From: Stomorhina lunata
Taxonomy: Eukaryota > Arthropoda > Insecta > Diptera > Rhiniidae
Direction of reading: 5' to 3'
Length of the DNA stretch: 64,000 bases
Assembly: GCA_933228675.1 (NCBI GenBank)
Contig: OW121740.1
Coordinates: forward strand, 35,576,292 to 35,640,291
Part shown: piece by piece, positions 27,830-38,330 of the stretch
Layout of the letters: every line of letters starts with the position of its first letter
Position numbering within the stretch: position 1 is the first letter of the stretch
Made by a program: the position numbers and the translations under genes
Notes under the pieces: model-generated
What the model saw: the letters and a program-made list of their open reading frames with translations, nothing else
The model's database searches: none
What the model was told of the DNA's origin: nothing

Positions 27830-28615
27830 TATGAACAATTTCTATAGCAAACTTTTCTATAAAATACTCTTTTTACCAGCCTATCATTAACATTTATATA
27901 GAAAACTCTTCCTATCGTTTCTATGAAAGACTTTTCCTATCGTTAACTTACCATCGATAACTTTTCTTTAGAAAACTCTTCCCATCGACAACTTTTCTAT
28001 AGAAAACTCTTCATATCGACAACTTTTATATAGAAAACTCTTCCCATCGACAACTTTTCTATAGAAAACTCTTCCCATCGACAACTTTTCTATAGAAAAC
28101 TCTTCCCATCGTCAACTTTTCTATAGAAAACTCTTCCCATCGTCAAATTTGTTATAGAAAACTCTTCCCATCGTCAACTTTTCTATAGAAAACTTTTCCC
28201 ATCGTCAAATTTTCTATAGAAAACTCTTCCCACCGTCAACTTTTCTATAGAAATCTATTCCCATCGTCAACTTTTCTATAGAAAACTCTTCCCATCGTCA
28301 ACTTTTCTATAGAAAACTCTTCCCATCGTCAACTTTTCTATAGAAAACTCTTCCCATCGTCAACTTTTCTATAAAAACCTCTTTCCATCGTCAACTTTTC
28401 TATAAAAATGTCTTGCTATTGTTAACTTTTCTATAGAAATGTCTTCCTATCGTCAACTTTTTTATAAAAAACTCTTCCTATCGTAAACTTTTCTATAAAA
28501 AACTATTCCTATCGTCAACTTTTCTATAGAAATGTGTTCCTATCGTCAACTTTTCTATAGAAAACTCTTCCTATCGTTAACTTTTTTATAGAAAACTCAT
28601 TCTATCGTTAGGAAG
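27830..28615. repeat. 31-bp satellite array 3 (about 25 units, partly degenerate)
   Basis: CAACTTTTCTATAGAAAACT monomers with both ACTCTTCCCAT and ATGTCTTCCTAT variants mixed, plus CGACA and CGTCA versions. Edges are ragged. It ends about 360 bp before the first visible bonus coding exon. Confidence 0.93.
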
Positions 28616-28973
28616 AGTTCTTATACATATTTTGAAGTATTGTTTTTTTGTTCAATACTTAAAATTTTGGTGTTCGAATATCTTTTTTGATTGATTAGTT
28701 ATCAAAGTCCTTTAGATAAGTTTTTTAAGTACACGCTTTTAGATAAGATATTAAATTTAATCATCATAAAAGTATAAAATTAAACAAACAAAAAAGATAA
28801 GATTGTTATATATTATAATAAATTTAAGAAACTTATCAATTATTAATAAATCGCTTTAGGCTATTAAAAGCTTTAAAAAACATTATCGATCATTAAAGCT
28901 TATCTCTACTTAAAAAAATCTGAAAACAAACAATTCATTAATATCCTTCCCATCTTTGCTCTTATCTTTACAG
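28616..28973 (+). other. end of the intron preceding the first visible bonus exon
   Basis: AT-rich, ending in a pyrimidine-rich acceptor (TGCTCTTATCTTTACAG, 28957-28973). Confidence 0.6.
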
Positions 28974-30069
28974 ACTGAATCTACATCGACCTCAATATCA
29001 TCGAATATTTCCAAGCCCATAGCAACAAAATGTGTATTTTGCGCACAAACTCTGGGCATCAACGATCGTCCACAATTACTCGAATGTTTACATGTCACCT
29101 GTTCACAGTGTGTACGAACAAAATTCGCCGAACTAGATCGCACAATGCCTCCCCTAATCCATTGTCCCATCTGTAATATGGCCTCACAGAATGAATTCAT
29201 TATAGATAATCAATTTTTAATTGAACATTGCACGGGAGCCGGTGATATGTCAGCGGATCCTAATGATTCTACGGGATCAAAGGCCGCCAATAACATACCA
29301 TGTAGCAGTTGCTCGGACAACAATATAGCCACCTCATGGTGTGTCGATTGTACCGAATATATATGTGATAGTTGTGTGCAGGCTCATCAACGTTTGAAAA
29401 TTACCAAGGATCATACGATCAAACCCAAAGAGGAGGCTAACAATGAACAGTCGCCCAGTTCGGCTGTTGATAAATTGCACATGTGCTTGCTGCATCCTCA
29501 GGAGAAGTTATCGCTGTATTGTGAAACCTGCGAAAAGCTAACATGTCGAGATTGTCAGCTCAGCGATCATCGTGATCATAAGTATAAGTTTGCACACGAA
29601 ATTGCCACCGAAACGAGACATGCCATTACCTCAATGGTAGCGGAAATCAACTATAAACGTTTCCTACTCACCTCAGCCATGCAAGTAATTGCCGAGCGAC
29701 AAAAGGTTATATCCGATAAAAAGAAAGAATTGATCAAAGAAATCACCGCCATGGTGGTGACCATTACCAATACCGTAAATATGCGTGGCAAACAGTTGGT
29801 TATGCGTTTGAATGAGGTTTGTGATGGCAAATTAAAGTTATTGGTTGACAAAAGAGATTCGCTTATATCCTTATCCGATAACACCGACTATTGCATTGAT
29901 TTTATTGCTAATGTTTTGGATAAGGGTAGCGATTATGCTATACTATCAAGTAAAAAGTCCCTGGTTAGACATTTACAAAAGCTCAAATGTCAAAGAGCTG
30001 ATATACCTAATCCAGATATTCCATTACGTATCGACTTGCAAATGTGTCAAATTCAGCAGCTGCAAAAAG
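28974..30069 (+). CDS. bon: bonus exon: RING, both B-boxes and coiled coil
   Basis: Starts phase 0 after a CTTTACAG acceptor and ends G|GTGAGT in phase 1. It encodes the whole tripartite motif: RING CVFCAQ...CPIC, B-box 1 with CSSC..CVDC..CDSC, B-box 2 with CLLHPQEKLSLYC and HRDH, and the helical coiled coil that would mediate oligomerisation. All zinc ligands are present. Confidence 0.96.
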
Positions 30070-33000
30070 GTGAGTTTTGGACTTATAGGCTTGTTCATAC
30101 GTAAAATAGAATATGCTTGACTTTTGACAATATCGCAGTTAGAATAACATGGGTTAGACTAGATCACACACAATATCATAGACAGTATGGGCTATAGAAT
30201 ATATCCCCTCGGGGGAACCTAATCCCTAGAGAGCGCGTCCCCGCGTGGCGGATAGGGGAATGTCTCCCATTCATGGGTGGGGAACCAGCCACATAAATAG
30301 GTGGCAAGGAACCCTTTGCATGCGTGGGTGGTAGGATAAAAATCAGTTAGTAGTGGTTTGATACCCTAAACTCCCGTCAAGCCCCAGTGTCAAGCGTTTT
30401 TACCGTGCTATGGGCTTTCGGTTCGCAGTCGGGGGTAGACGGTAGACTGTGTTTCAACGGTGCCTGGCGGATACCTTAACGCCTCCGTCGGTATTATTCT
30501 TGCGGTACCAGTCTATGACACGGGCGATCTCAGTTCCCCTACACTCGTGGGATCAAAATTTCTCAAACAAATGAAAACAATAAAAAAAATTAACACAGAC
30601 GGGACTTCCTTGAAGGACAACTTCAGGGCCAGACGGCACACGCAAGGAGGGGACTCTTTTTAGTGACATTAACGTGGATATACTCCATTAGAGAGACAAT
30701 TACTGACTGATTTGGAAGAGATGATGGGGCTATTGGACGATCTGGACTCCTCTCACACCTCTTTAGCCACACAGACTCTGTCGGACGTCTCGCTTGAGTC
30801 GGATTCATTCGGATTACTGTAATCTCAAATTCTGGCCGATCTCAGTCGGTATCTCCTTCAGGATCTCGGGATCATCTAGTCGGAGAGACCTAGAAGGAAC
30901 AGTCTAGAGACGGCTCCACGGCCATCACTCGATGCGCAGCAGAATTCGGTCGAGGAGGGCAATGTCAAAGTGACACCGACTTCCAGTCAGGGTTCAGAGG
31001 GATCTATTTTGAGATCTCTGGTAGCAGTGGTGAAGGAGAGCCAGGCTGAACTGGTTCCGGAAGCCCAGACAGGTCAATCTGACAGCACTGACACTACTCA
31101 GGTCTCTGGAATTATCTTGCTTAATTCCAACACGGAGTGCGATATCACATTGGTATCGACTTCGGGTCGGGATAAACTAGATCACATCTTAGATCTTTGG
31201 CTATAGAATGGACTAGACTAGAGACTGGAATAGGCCAAGAACATCAGTCTCAATTTTGCTTAACTAATTCTTTCTTTCTCACCTATTTTTTCTAGAAATC
31301 TCCCGACTTGGCAACATATTGGTAGATGGCAAACCCTATCCACCACAGCCATCACCGCCGCCTCAGCAGCAACAGCGTCAACAGCCCAGTCCCAATATGG
31401 CACCACCATTACGGCCAGGTATGCCGCCCGGAATGCAGGCGGGTATGTCGCCGGGAGTACCGCCACCACCAGGAGGATTTGGTCCGCAAAATGGTCCTGG
31501 CCTATACAACAGCAATTCACCGCAACAGCATGTGCATAATATGCAAATGAATCGTAGCTTTGCTGGTGAAGGGCCAGGTAAGGGTAGGCAAAAGAAATCC
31601 ATTTTAGTATTTTTTTTTTTAACTAAAAAAATAACAAATTTACTAAACAATCTACATAAATTCTGTATTACAGTTCGTTATGGTGGTTTACCGCCCTCGT
31701 TGGCCATGCAACGTCAAGGGCAGCCTCATGTTAGTTCCTCAACACATCCACAGAATATGGGTAAGTCTTAAGCTCATTTAAATCTGAATTAAAACGAAAT
31801 ACTTAAACAATTTTATTCATTATTCTCTAGACATCAGCCTACGTGGTTTACTAAACAATCAAGCTGCTCAAAGTCCTAATCAACCGCCTCATATGCCACC
31901 CTTTAACGGACCGCCCAGTTATCCTGGAGGACCAGGAGGTGCACCATCGCCACAACAAATGGGTCCACAGATGGGCCCACAAATGCGTCAGCATTTTATG
32001 GGCGGTCCACCGGGTCAGCAACATCAGAACTACCCACCCACAGCGCCTGGTGGACCAAATAATCCTAATTTCATGAATAATAGTGCTGCAGCAGCAGCCG
32101 CCGCTCGTTTTCAATCATACCAACGTATGTCCAGTCATGCTCAACAACAGGCGGCCGTAGCTGCAATGGCTTCATCGGGTCAGGGTCAAATACCATCGCC
32201 AAATGCCATGCAAAGGCCACAAATGCACCATAATCCCATGCAAAATGTAAGTTTGAAAACAGAACTAGAACAGAACTAGAACAGAACTAGAACAGAACTA
32301 GAACAGAACTAGAACAGAACTAGAACAGAACTAGAACAGAACTAGAACAGAACTAGAACAGAACTAGAACAGAACTAGAACAGAACTAGAACAGAACTAG
32401 AACAGAACTAGAACAGAACTAGAACAGAACTAGAACAGAACTAGAACAGAACTAGAACAGAACTAGAACAGAACTAGAACAGAACTAGAACAGAACTAGA
32501 ACAGAACTAGAACAGAACTAGAACAGAACTAGAACAGAACTAGAACAGAACTAGAACAGAACTAGAACAGAACTAGAACAGAACTAGAACAGAACTAGAA
32601 CAGAACTAGAACAGAACTAGAACAGAACTAGAACAGAACTAGAACAGAACTAGAACAGAACTAGAACAGAACTAGAACAGAACTAGAACAGAACTAGAAC
32701 AGAACTAGAACAGAACTAGAACAGAACTAGAACAGAACTAGAACAGAACTAGAACAGAACTAGAACAGAACTAGAACAGAACTAGAACAGAACTAGAACA
32801 GAACTAGAACAGAACTAGAACAGAACTAGAACAAGAACAGAACTAGAACAAAACTAGAACAGAACTAGAACAGAACTAGAACAGAACTAGAACAGAACCA
32901 GAACAGAACTAGAACAGAACTAGAACAAAACTAGAACAGAACTAGAACAGAACTAGAACAGAACTAGAACAGAACTAGAACAGAACTAGAACAGAACTAG

Positions 33001-36000
33001 AACAGAACTAGAACAGAACTAGAACAGAACTAGAACAGAACTAGAACAGAACTAGAACAGAACTAGAACAGAACTAGAACAGAACTAGAACAGAACTAGA
33101 ACAGAACTAGAACAGAACTAGAACAGAACTAGAACAGAACTAGAACAGAACTAGAACAGAACTAGAACAGAACTAGAACAGAACTAGAACAGAACTAGAA
33201 CAGAACTAGAACAGAACTAGAACAGAACTAGAACAGAGCTAGAACAGAACTAGAACAGAACTAGAACAGAACTAGAACAGAACTAGAACAGAACTAGAAC
33301 AGAACTAGAACAGAACTAGAACAGAACTAGAACAGAACTGGAACAGAACTAGAACAGAACTAGAACAGAACTAGAACAGAACTAGAACAGAACTAGAACA
33401 GAACTAGAACAGAACTAGAACAGAACTAGAACAGAACTAGAACAGAACTAGAACAGAACTAGAACAGAACTAGAACAGAACTAGAACAGAACTAGAACAG
33501 AACTAGAACAGAACTAGAACAGAACCAGAACAGAACTAGAACAGAACTAGAACAGAACTAGAACAGAACTAGAACAGAACTAGAACAGAACAGAACTAGA
33601 ACAGAACAGAACTAGAACAGAACTAGAACAGAATTAGAACAGAACTAGAACAGAACTAGAACAGAACTAGAACAGAACTAGAACAGAACTAGAACAGAAC
33701 TAGAACAGAACTAGAACAGAACTAGAACAGAACTAGAACAGAACTAGAACAGAACTAGAACAGAACTAGAACAGAACTAGAACAGAACTAGAACAGAACT
33801 AAAACAGAACTAGAACAGAACTAGAACAGAACTAGAACAGAACTAGAACAGAACTAGAACAGAACTAGAACAGAACTAGAACAGAACTAGAACAGAACTA
33901 GAACAGAACTAGAACAGAACTAGAACAGAACTAGAACAGAACTAGAACAGAACTAGAACAGAACTAGAACTGAACTAGAACAGAACTAGAACTAAAGCAA
34001 AACTAGATCTGAACAGAAAACAGAAAATTAATCTAAAGGTTCATAACTATGTCTAAACCTAGAACATAACCTAAAACTAAACTACCGAACTAGAACAGAG
34101 CTGGAACTAAATTTGTGTTTATTCTTTGTTTATAATTTTCTCTTTCAATTACAGAACATGGGGTTTCACGGAAGCCAGCCTGGTTTTAATGCCGGTCATC
34201 CGCAGACCTCACCACAATTAGGTGGTGGCGGCGCAGGAGGCTCAGCCGGCGCCGGTAGTGGCATACACATGGCTAAATGGCATATACCTCAATCTGCTCA
34301 AAGTAAGTTTATTGTATTCCGATTTTAAATTTTATCTTATCCTAATATTTTGTTACTTCATAGGTTGCTCTCAACAAGGCCCTAATCTAATGAGGTTTGG
34401 CAATGGTCATCAAACTGAAAATTTTAAAATCTCTTTAAAATCACCAAATACTCTTAAGAATACAACACCTCCCACAACAGGCAGTTCAGCTGGTCATGGT
34501 ATGCCTGGTGGCGGAGTGTCTGGACATGGCAGTAATTCTTTAATAAATGCTGCTTCGTTGGGCTTAAGTCCCGCTGTTTCTATCCTGCCAAATGTAACAT
34601 CAACTAATCCTAAAACACCGAGTCCTAGTACACATGAGGTAAGAAGTCTCTGGCAATGGAATTAAATGGTTTTTCAATAATTTAAATTATCTTTGTTTTT
34701 TTGCCTTGAAGACCTCTAAAGATTTTACTGAACCAATTGATAAAGTACGTGATGATTCCATTAATGACTTAATGGCCACTATAGCTAAATTAGATTCCAA
34801 TGGTGTGCAGGTACTGCCAGAAGGACGTACAAAAACAACATCTCCGCAGGTTCACAGTTCCACAGATTTATCTAATACACAAGAAGGTATGTTAAGGCAA
34901 TGATTGCCCCCCTTACCATTTAGTTATGTATTATCCCAACCATAAGCCTTTAATTTTAGCTAATTAAATAATGATTTCTTTAACGCATTCGCTAAACAAA
35001 TATTTATAATTTTAAGCAAAAATTTTTATTCAATTTTCATTCAGTCCCACCTCATTTTTTGTTTGCCTTTAAATTTTAGTTATTAATAATCAAAAAAATT
35101 GTCTTATATAACAAAGATAATCGATTTTATTCCCCTTTTGTAATTAATTAATTAACTAGTTGCTGTAGTTTTTTATAATTACTTGTAACTTTGCTTTGTT
35201 TATTTCTTTTCTCGAAAAAATCAAACAAATATTAAAAAAAACTAAAACTTTAATTAAAATCCATGCCAATTCAAACAATTTTGAAATCAAATCATTTATT
35301 ATCTTAAATAACAAATAACCATAACATAACCTTAAAAATAAATTAAAAATAAACTATGAAAAAATACGTAACTAATCAAGTTCATAATACCAAAACTACC
35401 GAAAAAGATGATCCAAATGAAGATTGGTGTGCCGTTTGCTTGGATGGTGGCGAACTAATGTGCTGCGACAAGTGTCCCAAAGTATTCCATCAAAATTGTC
35501 ATATTCCTGCTATCTCCTCCCTACCCGATGAAAGTGAAAGTTGGCAGTGTTTGCTGTGTGTGAATCTCAAGGAGTTGGCCAGCAATCCTGATAATCTACA
35601 AAAGAATCCGGGTGAATTGAGCCGTTTGGAATTGCAAATATTACAGCGCATCTGTTTGGAGTTGTTCTGTCAGTATGAGCAGAGTTTACATTTCCGCGAA
35701 CCGGAACCACCATCAAATACGGCTTATTATGAAATTGTTTGCAAGTAAGTTTTAATTTAAACTGTTATTTTAGAAACCAAATCTTATCTAATTTATGTTT
35801 CATCCTTTTCAATTTCTAGCCCCATGTCATTAGATGTTATACGCACACGTTTGGATCCTTCCAGCCCGAATCATTATAAGGACATTTCATCGTTTATAGC
35901 TGATGTTCGCTTGATTTTTAAGAATACTTATCTATTCTATCAAGTGAGTAATATGGTAATATATTTTTTGATTTTTATTTTGTTATTTTAATTTAAGTTT

Positions 36001-38330
36001 TTCTTTGGTTTTTTTTGTTGTTTAAGAACTTAACCTAAAACTTAACCTTAAATTTTCCATAAAACTTAACATAAACTCTTTTTAAAACATAACATAGAAC
36101 AGAACTAGAACAGAACTAGAACAGAACTAGAACAGAACTAGAACAGAACTAGAACAGAACTAGAACAGAACTAGAACAGAACTAGAACAGAACTAGAACA
36201 GAACTAGAACAGAACTAGAACAGAACTAGAACAGAACTAGAACAGAACTAGAACAGAACTAGAACAGAACTAGAACAGAACTAGAACAGAACTAGAACAG
36301 AACTAGAACAGAACTAGAACAGAACTAGAACAGAACTAGAACAGAACTAGAACAGAACTAGAACAGAACTAGAACAGAACTAGAACAGAACTAGAACAGA
36401 ACTAGAACAGAACTAGAACAGAACTAGAACAGAACTAGAACAGAACTAGAACAGAACTAGAACAGAACTAGAACAGAACTAGAACAGAACTAGAACAGAA
36501 CTAGAACAGAACTAGAACAGAACTAGAACAGAACTAGAACAGAACTAGAACAGAACTAGAACTAGAACAGAACTAGAACAGAACTAGAACAGAACTAGAA
36601 CAGAACTAGAACAGAACTAGAACAGAACTAGAACAAAACTAGAACAGAACTAGAACAGAACTAGAACAGAACTAGAACAGAACTAGAACAGAACTAGAAC
36701 AGAACTAGAACAGAACTAGAACAGAACTAGAACAGAACTAGAACAGAACTAGAACAGAACTAGAACAGAACTAGAACAGAACTAGAACAGAACTAGAACA
36801 GAACTAGAACAGAACTAGAACAGAACTAGAACAGAACTAGAACAGAACTAGAACAGAACTAGAACAGAACTAGAACAGAACTAGAACAGAACTAGAACAG
36901 AACTAGAACAGAACTAGAACAGAACTAGAACAGAACTAGAACAGAACTAGAACAGAACTAGAACAGAACTAGAACAGAACTAGAACAGAACTAGAACAGA
37001 ACTAGAACAGAACTAGAACAGAACTAGAACAGAACTAGAACAGAACTAGAACAGAACTAGAACAGAACTAGAACAGAACTAGAACAGAACTAGAACAGAA
37101 CTAGAACAGAACTAGAACAGAACTAGAACAGAACTAGAACAGAACTAGAACAGAACTAGAACAGAACTAGAACAGAACTAGAACAGAACTAGAACAGAAC
37201 TAGAACAGAACTAGAACAGAACTAGAACAGAACTTGAACAGAACTAGAACAGAACTAGAACAGAACTTGAACAGAACTAGAACAGGGGCCAAATTACCGC
37301 ATTCGATATCGATCGAAAACTCAGACCTTTAAGCGAATATTGCGAAGTATACTTTAGGGATGTTCAAAGTTACTTCGATGCTAAAAGTTTGTTGAAATTT
37401 CGTATCTATTTTGATTCCTTTTTAAAAATATATAGTTCAATTAAAACTCTTTTACAATTGTCCATCTTTTGGCAAATAACTTCAAAAAAATATATTAAAC
37501 TGTGCATCTTTTAAATAATTTTGATTATCCTTAAAGTATGCTATACAAATGTTTTGAAAATAGCTAAGATTTCGATTGATATCGAATGCCGTAATTTGGC
37601 CCCAGAACTAGAACAGAACTAGAACAGAACTAGAACAGAACTAGAACAGAACTAGAACAGAACTAGAACAGAACTAGAACAGAACTAGAACAGAACTAGA
37701 ACAGAACTAGAACAGAACTAGAACAGAACTAGAACAGAACTAGAACAGAACTAGAACAGAACTAGAACAGAACTAGAACAGAACTAGAACAGAACTAGAA
37801 CAGAACTAGAACAGAACTAGAACAGAACTACAACAGAACTAGAACAGATCTAGAACAGAACTAGAACAAAACTAGAATAGAACTAGAACAGAACAAGACT
37901 TTAGCTTAGTTTTTGTTCTTTCCTGGTTTTTATTATAATCTTTTATATATAATTTATTTTTCAGGAGGATTCTAAAACCTACACAAATGCCAAATATTTG
38001 GAAAATTTCTTTGAAGAACAATTGGCCAAATGGTTACCCAGCTATGCTAACAAGTCCATCAATATCAACAATGCCAACAGTATATTGAATAGTAATCCCG
38101 GCAGTGGACTAACAAATGGCAATAATAGTAATTCAGCCTCAACATCAGCCTCGCCAGCACCGGGTGCCCCTTCACCTTCACTAGAAAATGGTGGTCGCAA
38201 GAGCACCAACTCAGCCATGTTAAATATGAATACAAATAGTAATGGAAGCAGTGCATCGACACATCGTTCCGACGACAACATCGATGATGGGTGCAATCCG
38301 GCCAAGCGACAGCGTAAACAAACGGAATAG
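28974..38330 (+). CDS. bon: bonus (TIF1-family TRIM protein), ten exons, 5' partial
   Basis: Coding exons are 28974-30069, 31296-31577, 31674-31760, 31831-32246, 34155-34302, 34364-34638, 34712-34886, 35381-35744 (or from 35408), 35820-35943 and 37965-38330. All junctions have GT..AG and matching phases, giving about 1110 residues. Domains in order: RING (C20, C23, C38, H40, C43, C46, C64, C67), B-box 1 (about 110-150), B-box 2 (C171-H202), coiled coil (to about 350), a long Pro/Gly/Gln/Asn-rich middle, then PHD finger and bromodomain. This architecture is that of TIF1 proteins (TRIM24/28/33), and Drosophila bonus is the sole fly member: a nuclear chromatin cofactor acting with nuclear receptors and in heterochromatin and metamorphosis. 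The initiator exon is not identified; the ATG at 28956 lies in the acceptor tract. Confidence 0.96.
30201..31198. mobile_element. GC-rich insertion in bonus intron, probably a non-LTR retrotransposon fragment
   Basis: About 1 kb of markedly GC-richer DNA is flanked by an 11-bp direct repeat, GGCTATAGAAT (30190-30200 and 31199-31209), consistent with a target duplication. It opens with a CCCCTCGGGGG palindrome. The second half can be read in broken frames as Ser/Leu/Glu-rich protein (such as LLDDLDSSHTSLATQTLSDV) like the disordered start of a LINE ORF1. No reverse transcriptase or poly(A) end is seen, so the family is not assigned. Confidence 0.5.
31296..31577 (+). CDS. bon: bonus exon: start of Pro/Gln-rich middle region
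   Basis: Completes GAA across the junction and reads EISRLGNILVDGKPYPPQ, then a proline/glutamine/glycine-rich segment, ending G|GTAAGG. EISRLGNILVDGKPYPP is the junction expected in fly bonus and places the intron confidently. Confidence 0.93.
31674..31760 (+). CDS. bon: bonus exon: short middle-region exon
   Basis: 87 bp between a TATTACAG acceptor and a GTAAGT donor, encoding VRYGGLPPSLAMQRQGQPHV and a few more residues. Phase 1 at both ends, so it is a symmetric exon that could be skipped without changing frame. Confidence 0.9.
31831..32246 (+). CDS. bon: bonus exon: Pro/Gly/Met/Gln-rich middle region
   Basis: Low-complexity, probably disordered segment with PPGQQHQNYPPTAPGG and a run of seven alanines, followed by HAQQQAAVAAMA. 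It ends AAT|GTAAGT, only about a dozen bases before the 11-bp minisatellite starts. Confidence 0.92.
32259..33995. repeat. 11-bp minisatellite filling a bonus intron (about 158 units)
   Basis: Near-perfect head-to-tail AACTAGAACAG with rare single-base variants (AACCAG, AACTGG, GAGCTAG) and a few register slips near 32830 and 33590. It starts right after the splice donor and occupies almost the whole 1.9-kb intron. The same unit fills the intron at 35944-37964. Confidence 0.98.
34155..34302 (+). CDS. bon: bonus exon: Gly/Ser-rich middle region
   Basis: NMGFHGSQPGFNAGHPQTSP followed by a Gly/Ala-rich tract and HMAKWHIPQSAQ. The acceptor is TTTCAATTACAG and the donor A|GTAAGT. Confidence 0.92.
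34364..34638 (+). CDS. bon: bonus exon: middle region with FKISLKSPNTLKN
   Basis: Completes Ser across the junction, then CSQQGPNLMRFGNGH and FKISLKSPNTLKNTTPP. A hydrophobic LSPAVSILPNVTS segment follows, a candidate short linear interaction motif. Ends GAG|GTAAGA in phase 0. Confidence 0.92.
34712..34886 (+). CDS. bon: bonus exon: acidic/amphipathic middle segment
   Basis: Encodes TSKDFTEPIDKVRDDSINDL, then MATIAKLDSNGVQVLPEGR, a predicted short helix followed by linker. The acceptor is TTGCCTTGAAG and the donor G|GTATGT. Confidence 0.9.
35381..35744 (+). CDS. bon: bonus exon: PHD finger and start of bromodomain
   Basis: Contains the complete PHD finger: WCAVCLDGGELMCCDKC, then CPKVFHQNCH and WQCLLC, with the C4HC3 ligands intact. 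It continues into the bromodomain helix ELQILQRICLELFCQYEQSL-like segment. The exact start is uncertain: both the AG at 35379-35380 and the AG at 35406-35407 give the right phase, and neither has a clear pyrimidine tract. A good branch-site match, TAACTAAT, at 35369-35376 favours 35408. An in-frame TAA at 35350-35352 rules out anything further upstream. Confidence 0.9.
35820..35943 (+). CDS. bon: bonus exon: bromodomain core
   Basis: Encodes NPMSLDVIRTRLDPSSPNHY and IADVRLIFKNTYLFYQ, the ZA loop to helix B part of the bromodomain with the usual N and Y residues near its end. The donor CAA|GTGAGT is followed 12 bp later by ATG|GTAATA, a possible alternative donor adding four residues (VSNM). 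Confidence 0.93.
36096..37894. repeat. 11-bp minisatellite in the last bonus intron (about 135 units, interrupted)
   Basis: The same AACTAGAACAG unit as at 32259-33995, running 36096-37285 and resuming at 37603-37894. The gap is a precisely inserted 317-bp MITE. Variants are few, apart from the degenerating right edge. Confidence 0.98.
37286..37602. mobile_element. MITE inserted in the minisatellite (PIF/Harbinger-like)
   Basis: The ends are a near-perfect 33-bp inverted repeat beginning GGGCCAAATTAC, with two mismatches. A CAG lies on both sides (37283-37285 and 37603-37605), which would be a 3-bp target duplication. GG-starting ends and 3-bp duplications point to PIF/Harbinger, but CAG is not the usual TWA target and also occurs in the satellite unit, so the class is tentative. 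Confidence 0.8.
37965..38330 (+). CDS. bon: bonus terminal exon: end of bromodomain and C-terminal tail
   Basis: Starts after TTTTTCAG with EDSKTYTNAKYLENFFEEQL (bromodomain helix C), then KWLPSY. A Ser/Asn/Ala-rich tail follows, ending in a basic PAKRQRKQTE and TAG. The KRQRK stretch is a plausible nuclear localisation signal. Confidence 0.95.
   Translation, partial: EDSKTYTNAKYLENFFEEQLAKWLPSYANKSININNANSILNSNPGSGLTNGNNSNSASTSASPAPGAPSPSLENGGRKSTNSAMLNMNTNSNGSSASTHRSDDNIDDGCNPAKRQRKQTE

Noticed and set aside
21724..28615. CRISPR-like regular repeats
   Set aside because: Units are contiguous with no unique spacers, and the window is clearly eukaryotic.
28956..28973. ATG at 28956 as the bonus start codon
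   Set aside because: It lies inside the pyrimidine-rich acceptor that ends CTTTACAG at 28973; TIF1 proteins normally have more sequence before the RING, so the exon is taken to begin at 28974.
28910..29200. Minus-strand 96-codon open frame over the bonus RING exon
   Set aside because: Shadow of the bonus coding exon on the opposite strand; the sense frame has the zinc ligands and consistent splice phases.
30460..31206. Short open frames in the bonus intron as extra exons
   Set aside because: They fall in the GC-rich insertion bounded by a direct repeat and contain stops; the flanking bonus exons join directly in phase.
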